Assembly: GCF_016680995.1 (NCBI RefSeq)
Contig: NZ_JAEQMG010000047.1
Location: 1-26,208 of the forward strand
From: Ruminococcus difficilis
GTDB lineage: Bacteria; Bacillota_A; Clostridia; Oscillospirales; Acutalibacteraceae
Length of the DNA: 26,208 nt
Reading direction: 5' to 3'
This document shows, piece by piece, positions 23,701-26,208 of this stretch. A program made the translations under genes and the position numbers. The notes below the pieces were generated by a model. The model searched no databases. It was not told the DNA's origin and worked only from the letters and a program-made list of their open reading frames with translations. Positions within the stretch are counted from its first letter, which is position 1. The number at the start of each line of letters is the position of its first letter.

Positions 23701-24125
23701 GCCTGATAGACGGATTCGGACAAATCGCCGACCGATTGCCCTGTTTCCTGAGACAGTGCGGAAATATCCTCTTTGATTTCTGCGATAGATGCCTGCGCCG
23801 GGTCCGCGATGGTGGATATCTTGGCGAGCGCTGTTTCGTACTCTGCCGCCGCTTCGGCACATTCCATGAAGGCTTGCGCGGTTTCGCCGATGATCGCGAC
23901 AATACCGGCGGACGCAAGCGCCGCTTCCAGGTCGGAAACGGATGCCGCTGCATGATCGCCGAAGTCTGTGCCGGCGCGATCAGCAACAGAAAAGCCGTCG
24001 GCGGTGCCTTTTGCATTCTTTGTTAGCTCCTGCATCTTCTGTGAAGCGGCGGTAACGGATCTGCTGTAGGACGCGTCGAGCTGTCCTTTCAGCTTGAATA
24101 TCAATTCCTGATTCTTTGTTGACAT
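20751..24125 (-). CDS. Phage tail tape measure protein, TP901 core
   Basis: A 1124-aa protein that in phages sets tail length and helps DNA ejection. Residues 1-60 are a coiled coil, and about 70-400 carry the TP901-type core (ALAKISTIAD, GQSVGDLSESVYQA, TTAVDVLTTAINAYG, GELGSTLGTVIPTAA, LRAMMKELAKDSSDV). Hydrophobic Ala/Val/Gly segments follow near 440-530, typical of tape measure membrane regions. Then comes a long coiled coil and a C-terminal tail with FLAGEEGPELIINAEGS, a common end motif. The start at 24125 has AAAGGA at proper distance; the open frame reaches 24356 but that extension is not protein-like. No head, portal, terminase or tail-tube gene is seen nearby, unusual for an intact tail cassette. 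Confidence 0.93.
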   Translation of the reverse strand: MSTKNQELIFKLKGQLDASYSRSVTAASQKMQELTKNAKGTADGFSVADRAGTDFGDHAAASVSDLEAALASAGIVAIIGETAQAFMECAEAAAEYETALAKISTIADPAQASIAEIKEDISALSQETGQSVGDLSESVYQAISASVDTANAVDFVQQANMLAVGGFTDTTTAVDVLTTAINAYGLETSRAADVSDMLITTQKLGKTTVGELGSTLGTVIPTAAAYKVNLENVSAAMVAMTKQGINTATSSTYLRAMMKELAKDSSDVSNVLKEETGKSFSALMSEGKSLGDVMQILGDSVDGDTTAFANLFKEGRAAQGALTIFNAGADEFNGTVSQMANSVGATADAYGKMENTAEHAQKVFANSAENLKIAIGDELSPMITDLYDMGSEGMKLITDFVKANPKVVGAVTAAAVGVGVFGGALVAYTAATKAAEIATNMFTAAMDANPVFLMVSAAVALTAGIVALAAAMDNASENGKALTVTSQKQKDELDRLNQKYDEAVEKYGKTSDEALELKEKIGKLTEEFENSQQTYGDLLSELAQISDSFAKLLEEDKSDELEEEAATAGRLVTKLFSLAEQTNVTTAAQEEMKAIIAKLNSEYEGLNLTYDDVISKTANTKEALQGYLETLYNRKQYENAQKQWTDTYALLKQQEEQYNKFAREAAAASDKYMAAVEENDGFATVWDYQEYQDFWNRQIEYTNEAGEAVKGTFRDAFEESKKNIKDMEAACDGYLETMKDISDEGNKVAESSKTWQSAASEAIQSVQSQIDNLAAAYDEAFEAAQKSIQNTVGLTTELSNETEITTGKLTETWENQIEWINKYSENLQKAQQYGITEGLITSLSDGSQESGQYINQIIGELDNLNAQDAKALVDKLNKDFNGVQAAEGSFAKTVAGYKTHFEKSMNDMQTTAEKAIAALDLSEDAKKSAAATIQAYVGEINKQISNANFINATSAVQAAVKSSLTPKGIFAYSQMPDIETNARGTKHSADVFLAGEEGPELIINAEGSQVFTAAETQRILSGEADGTAEQYAFDLPELVRQLAESTENPGTTFTERANALDSGGFDNYSSSSVNHISYSPTYQINGNSNEAIMDGVRRADKMSKSEFAKMMREYESDVKRSSFK

Positions 24126-24131
24126 AGTCAT

Positions 24132-24633
24132 CTTCCTTTGGTTCGGCGCGTTCTCAGGAGGGGACGCGCTTATCATATAGGGGTGTTCGCGTAACGAAAC
24201 GCAGAAAAAAATTTGCATTATATCCGCGAAAACGCCGCGCCTTCCTCGCCCCGCATATACACCCGGTGTTCGGTAGTACCTAAAGCCCGCAGGGCAGCGC
24301 GACGGACGGGGAGACAAGCTGACGGCATTCCTTTCCTCGCGAAAAGCGTGCGGCATAACGGTTGTTTCGCTTTGTGTGAAGCAGACAGCGGAAAGCGGTT
24401 TCGCTGTGCATGATCGTGAAGTGATTTCGTTTCACAAAGCGCTGACAGGCTGCGGCGCGTCACGGTATCGTATGCCGCTGTCTGTTGCGCTTGAGCAAGG
24501 CGCACCGCTTCCGATGGACGGCGCTTTCTGCGGCTTGGGTACCGGCTCCGGCGAACGCGGCGGCGACGCGCCCTTTATCATGCACCGCTCAAAAGAGGGG
24601 CGTTTATAGGGGACAGACTAAACAACGGCAGCA
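24132..24633. other. Gene-free stretch with interleaved inverted repeats
   Basis: About 500 GC-rich bases upstream of the tape measure gene. CGCTTTGTG (24368-24376) is complementary to CACAAAGCG (24433-24441), and CAGACAGCGG (24382-24391) to CCGCTGTCTG (24475-24484), in interleaved order, so a pseudoknot could form. Open frames on both strands lack ribosome sites and have residue compositions of shadows. It may be a leader RNA or regulatory region for the tail gene, or a decayed gene. Confidence 0.4.
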
Positions 24634-25167
24634 TTATTCGCGCGGATTCTCGCCGCTGTCCCGTGATTTCTCCATGCGACGGCGCTTGTTCTCGCGCAGG
24701 CGGTCGGCATATCGCTCAAGCAGCTCGCGGACTTCCGGCAGATTCAGGAGCATTGCAAGCGATTTGTTGTAAAGAGAATAAACCTGTGCGCGGGATATGC
24801 CGAGAACAGAACAGGCGCTTGTTAAGGGATAACCGTCGATAAAATGTACCTCCAACACAAGCCCGCCCTGAAAAGTAAAGGGCAGCTTGCCGATGACAAG
24901 GGCGGTATTCTTTCGCAAAGCGGGCAGCTTTTGCCGCAGATCGGCGATTTGCTCGCCGATGGATATGACAGAAACGACCGATTTCATGATCCCGTCGGTT
25001 TTCTTGCCGGTCTTTACCTTGTCGGCGGCGACGTCAACACCGTGCAGGCTGACCGCTCCGGATTTGATTTCGCGTTCTCGCTGTTCCAGCGCGGCGATCT
25101 TTGCGAGCGCTCTTTGATATCGCCCCAAGAACATCGCTAAAAATTCTTTGTCGGTCAAGCCTGTCAT
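24634..25167 (-). CDS. Phage-type sigma-70 region 4-like / ArpU-like transcriptional regulator
   Basis: A 177-aa protein. The first 60 residues are a coiled coil (YQRALAKIAALEQREREI). Residues about 100-145 (LEVHFIDGYPLTSACSVLGISRAQVYSLYNKSLAMLLNL) form the helix-turn-helix typical of sigma region 4 and of phage late-gene activators of the ArpU type. The C-terminus is basic. It is likely a regulator of the downstream genes on this strand. The ATG at 25167 is directly abutted by AAAAGG, too close for use; a TTG at 25158 has that ribosome site at normal spacing and may be the real start. Sigma or ArpU identity cannot be separated by eye. Confidence 0.75.
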   Translation of the reverse strand: MTGLTDKEFLAMFLGRYQRALAKIAALEQREREIKSGAVSLHGVDVAADKVKTGKKTDGIMKSVVSVISIGEQIADLRQKLPALRKNTALVIGKLPFTFQGGLVLEVHFIDGYPLTSACSVLGISRAQVYSLYNKSLAMLLNLPEVRELLERYADRLRENKRRRMEKSRDSGENPRE

Positions 25168-25185
25168 CCTTTTCTTTTGCCGCTG

Positions 25186-25433
25186 TTTACAGGTCAGCTG
25201 TAAAGCTGATTACACCTGTAAACATCACAAACGGCTTGTTTATGCGAAAAACTGAAACTTTACATCCTTTACACCACTCTTGTCATATATAATTATATAA
25301 AAGTGTATTGAAAAAAGAGACTTTGAGCATTTTTCGCTATTTATATAAATGTGGTGTAAAAGGTGTAAAGGTGTAAAGGATAGTAAAAAAACGGCTTGAA
25401 TATGTGATTATTCACTTTACACCCGGCTTTACA
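25186..25433. repeat. Iteron-like TTTACA/TGTAAA repeats around an AT-rich core (possible replication origin)
   Basis: TTTACA occurs at 25186, 25259, 25268, 25416 and 25428, and its complement TGTAAA at 25199, 25217, 25355, 25364 and 25372: ten copies in 248 bp. Several extend to GGTGTAAA or CTTTACACC, including three spaced 8-9 bp apart at 25353-25377. An AT-rich stretch (about 25285-25350, TATATAATTATATAA) lies between the two groups. Iterons flanking an AT-rich core, next to a primase gene, is the plan of plasmid and phage-satellite origins. No other gene fits in this gap. Confidence 0.6.
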
Positions 25434-25437
25434 CCTT

Positions 25438-26076
25438 TTACGGCATACCACATCGGCTTACATAGATATAGCTTTCCCGAATGCCGATTCCCTCAAATCC
25501 TCGGGCAAGCACACTGCTTCCGCCCGGTTTTCGTAATGTAAAGGGGTTGTCGAGTCTGTGGATTTGGAATTGCCTTCCTTTGGTTCGCAGTGCATTTAGG
25601 AAGCTTTGTTCTCGCAGAGCTGTAAGTGCGTTCTCGTCACAAAAACGTTCGTATGCCGTGAAAAGCATTCTTGAATGAGCTCGTTCGCCTTCTTCTATAC
25701 ATATTCCTCGGCACTCCGTCAAAAACAGCAGCACGCTGTCGTTTTCGCGTTTAAAGCTGTCGCTCTTTTCTTTGGTGCGCTCGCTGACGGTGATTTGCCA
25801 ATTGTTTTGTATCAGAGCGTTCAAGCCCTCAAGCAGCCACATCATCACGCCCTCGGCTTCGTTTTCGAGGATTTCACGGTCGATGAACGGGTCGTCCACA
25901 CGTTCGGGGTCTTTGGGCTTTGCCTGCAAGATGAGCTGCCGCCGCTGAAAGCCCTCGGACAAGTCGTAGAGCGCCTGCAGGGTGAAGTTGCCGAAGCATA
26001 CGAACCGCACGAAGGACAGGATCTGATTATCCTGGACAAACTTCTTTTGCGCAGAAATGGTGGTTTTGTTTGTCAC
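25438..26076 (-). CDS. C-terminal fragment of a D5-type phage/plasmid primase-helicase (5'-truncated)
   Basis: The 212 residues match the C-terminal part of phage/plasmid D5-family primases (DUF5906-like helicase end): AQKKFVQDNQILSFVRFVCFGNFTLQALYDLSEGFQRRQLIL, followed by DDPFIDREILENEAEGVMMWLLEGLNALI, then a winged-helix-like tail. The Walker A and B motifs and the primase domain, which should lie upstream, are absent. Reading in the same frame, coding similarity extends only a few residues before the nominal GTG start at 26076 (QFKNLV), then meets a TGA at about 26099. The gene is therefore probably broken, by insertion or deletion, and may be non-functional. Residual role, if any, unknown. 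Confidence 0.75.
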   Translation of the reverse strand: MTNKTTISAQKKFVQDNQILSFVRFVCFGNFTLQALYDLSEGFQRRQLILQAKPKDPERVDDPFIDREILENEAEGVMMWLLEGLNALIQNNWQITVSERTKEKSDSFKRENDSVLLFLTECRGICIEEGERAHSRMLFTAYERFCDENALTALREQSFLNALRTKGRQFQIHRLDNPFTLRKPGGSSVLARGFEGIGIRESYIYVSRCGMP

Positions 26077-26095
26077 CAGATTCTTGAATTGAACC

Positions 26096-26113
26096 TGTCA
26101 ATATTACTTGACA
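26096..26113. repeat. Palindrome at the break of the primase gene
   Basis: TGTCAA (26096-26101) and TTGACA (26108-26113) form a perfect 6+6 inverted repeat with a 6-nt centre, exactly where primase coding similarity stops. It may be a recombination core or insertion edge. The remaining sequence to 26208 has no recognised gene. Confidence 0.4.
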
Positions 26114-26208
26114 CATTTAACTCGAACAAATTCATGCGGCGTTCATTAGATTCGAATAATACTGCTTACGCTTAACCGTGGGTGGTAAACCGTCGTTCGC
26201 AGAACAGA

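Noticed and set aside
24126..24356. 77-residue N-terminal extension of the tape measure gene
   Set aside because: The extension is Arg/Pro-rich and unlike tape measure proteins, and a good ribosome site fits the start at 24125.
24376..24609. 77-codon + strand frame upstream of the tape measure gene
   Set aside because: Starts at a GTG without a ribosome site and is antisense to the local gene direction; no family seen.
25353..25377. CRISPR-like spacing of the GGTGTAAA repeats
   Set aside because: Repeat units are only 8 bp with 0-1 bp gaps and no spacers, so this is an iteron array rather than CRISPR. No CRISPR array was seen anywhere in the window.

Overview
The window looks like the accessory part of a genome from the class Clostridia, most like gut Oscillospiraceae/Ruminococcus. 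The evidence is strong AAGGAGG-type ribosome binding sites, sigma-A promoters, mid GC, a clostridial tyrosine integrase, and small DUF2442/DUF4160/DUF4258 genes typical of that group. No core housekeeping gene is present. Genus assignment is inference. Base composition changes in blocks: the integrase and the phage-like right half are GC-richer, while 2.1-11.5 kb is clearly AT-rich, as expected for separately acquired cargo.

Layout. (1) 1-2037: a ribbon-helix-helix protein and a complete tyrosine integrase, probably the recombination module of an integrative element. (2) 2170-11524: a defence island, all on the + strand. It holds a 1239-aa STAND NTPase with an N-terminal restriction-endonuclease-like domain (Avs/NLR type), an XRE regulator, a fused double adenine methyltransferase, a type IIS endonuclease of the MlyI/PleI/N.BstNBI (AlwI) family, and a dGTPase-family HD phosphohydrolase. 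(3) 11525-14390: a dense run of hairpins that may be a structured RNA or MITE, a membrane-anchored endonuclease/exonuclease/phosphatase protein on the - strand, and an intact IS5-family transposase. (4) 14390-16230: about 1.8 kb without a convincing gene. It carries a 45-nt 3' fragment of a tRNA-Trp gene next to a long terminator (a probable attachment site) and a cluster of short palindromes. (5) 16231-20100: two divergent operons around one bidirectional promoter with three copies of a 12-bp palindrome. Leftward are DUF4160, two DUF2442 genes, DUF4258 and a YgiT zinc finger, followed by a small zinc-ribbon gene. Rightward are a gene of unknown function, a HIRAN-domain gene, a small gene and an XRE-like gene, closed by a strong terminator. 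(6) 20109-26208, - strand: a DUF2442-like gene, a TP901-type tape measure protein, a sigma/ArpU-like regulator, a TTTACA/TGTAAA repeat region resembling an origin, and the C-terminal end of a D5-type primase/helicase cut off at its 5' side.

How the parts may work together. The integrase end supplies mobility and the AT-rich island supplies at least three independent anti-phage strategies: abortive NTPase-nuclease sensing, restriction, and dNTP depletion. The right half reads as a degraded prophage, a satellite or a plasmid-like element. It has replication, regulation and one tail gene, but no other structural gene is visible. The most unusual items are the operator-controlled DUF2442/DUF4160/DUF4258 operon, the multi-hairpin region at 11.6-11.9 kb, the isolated tape measure gene, and the large STAND nuclease. 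All functional claims rest on reading motifs by eye; no database search was run.
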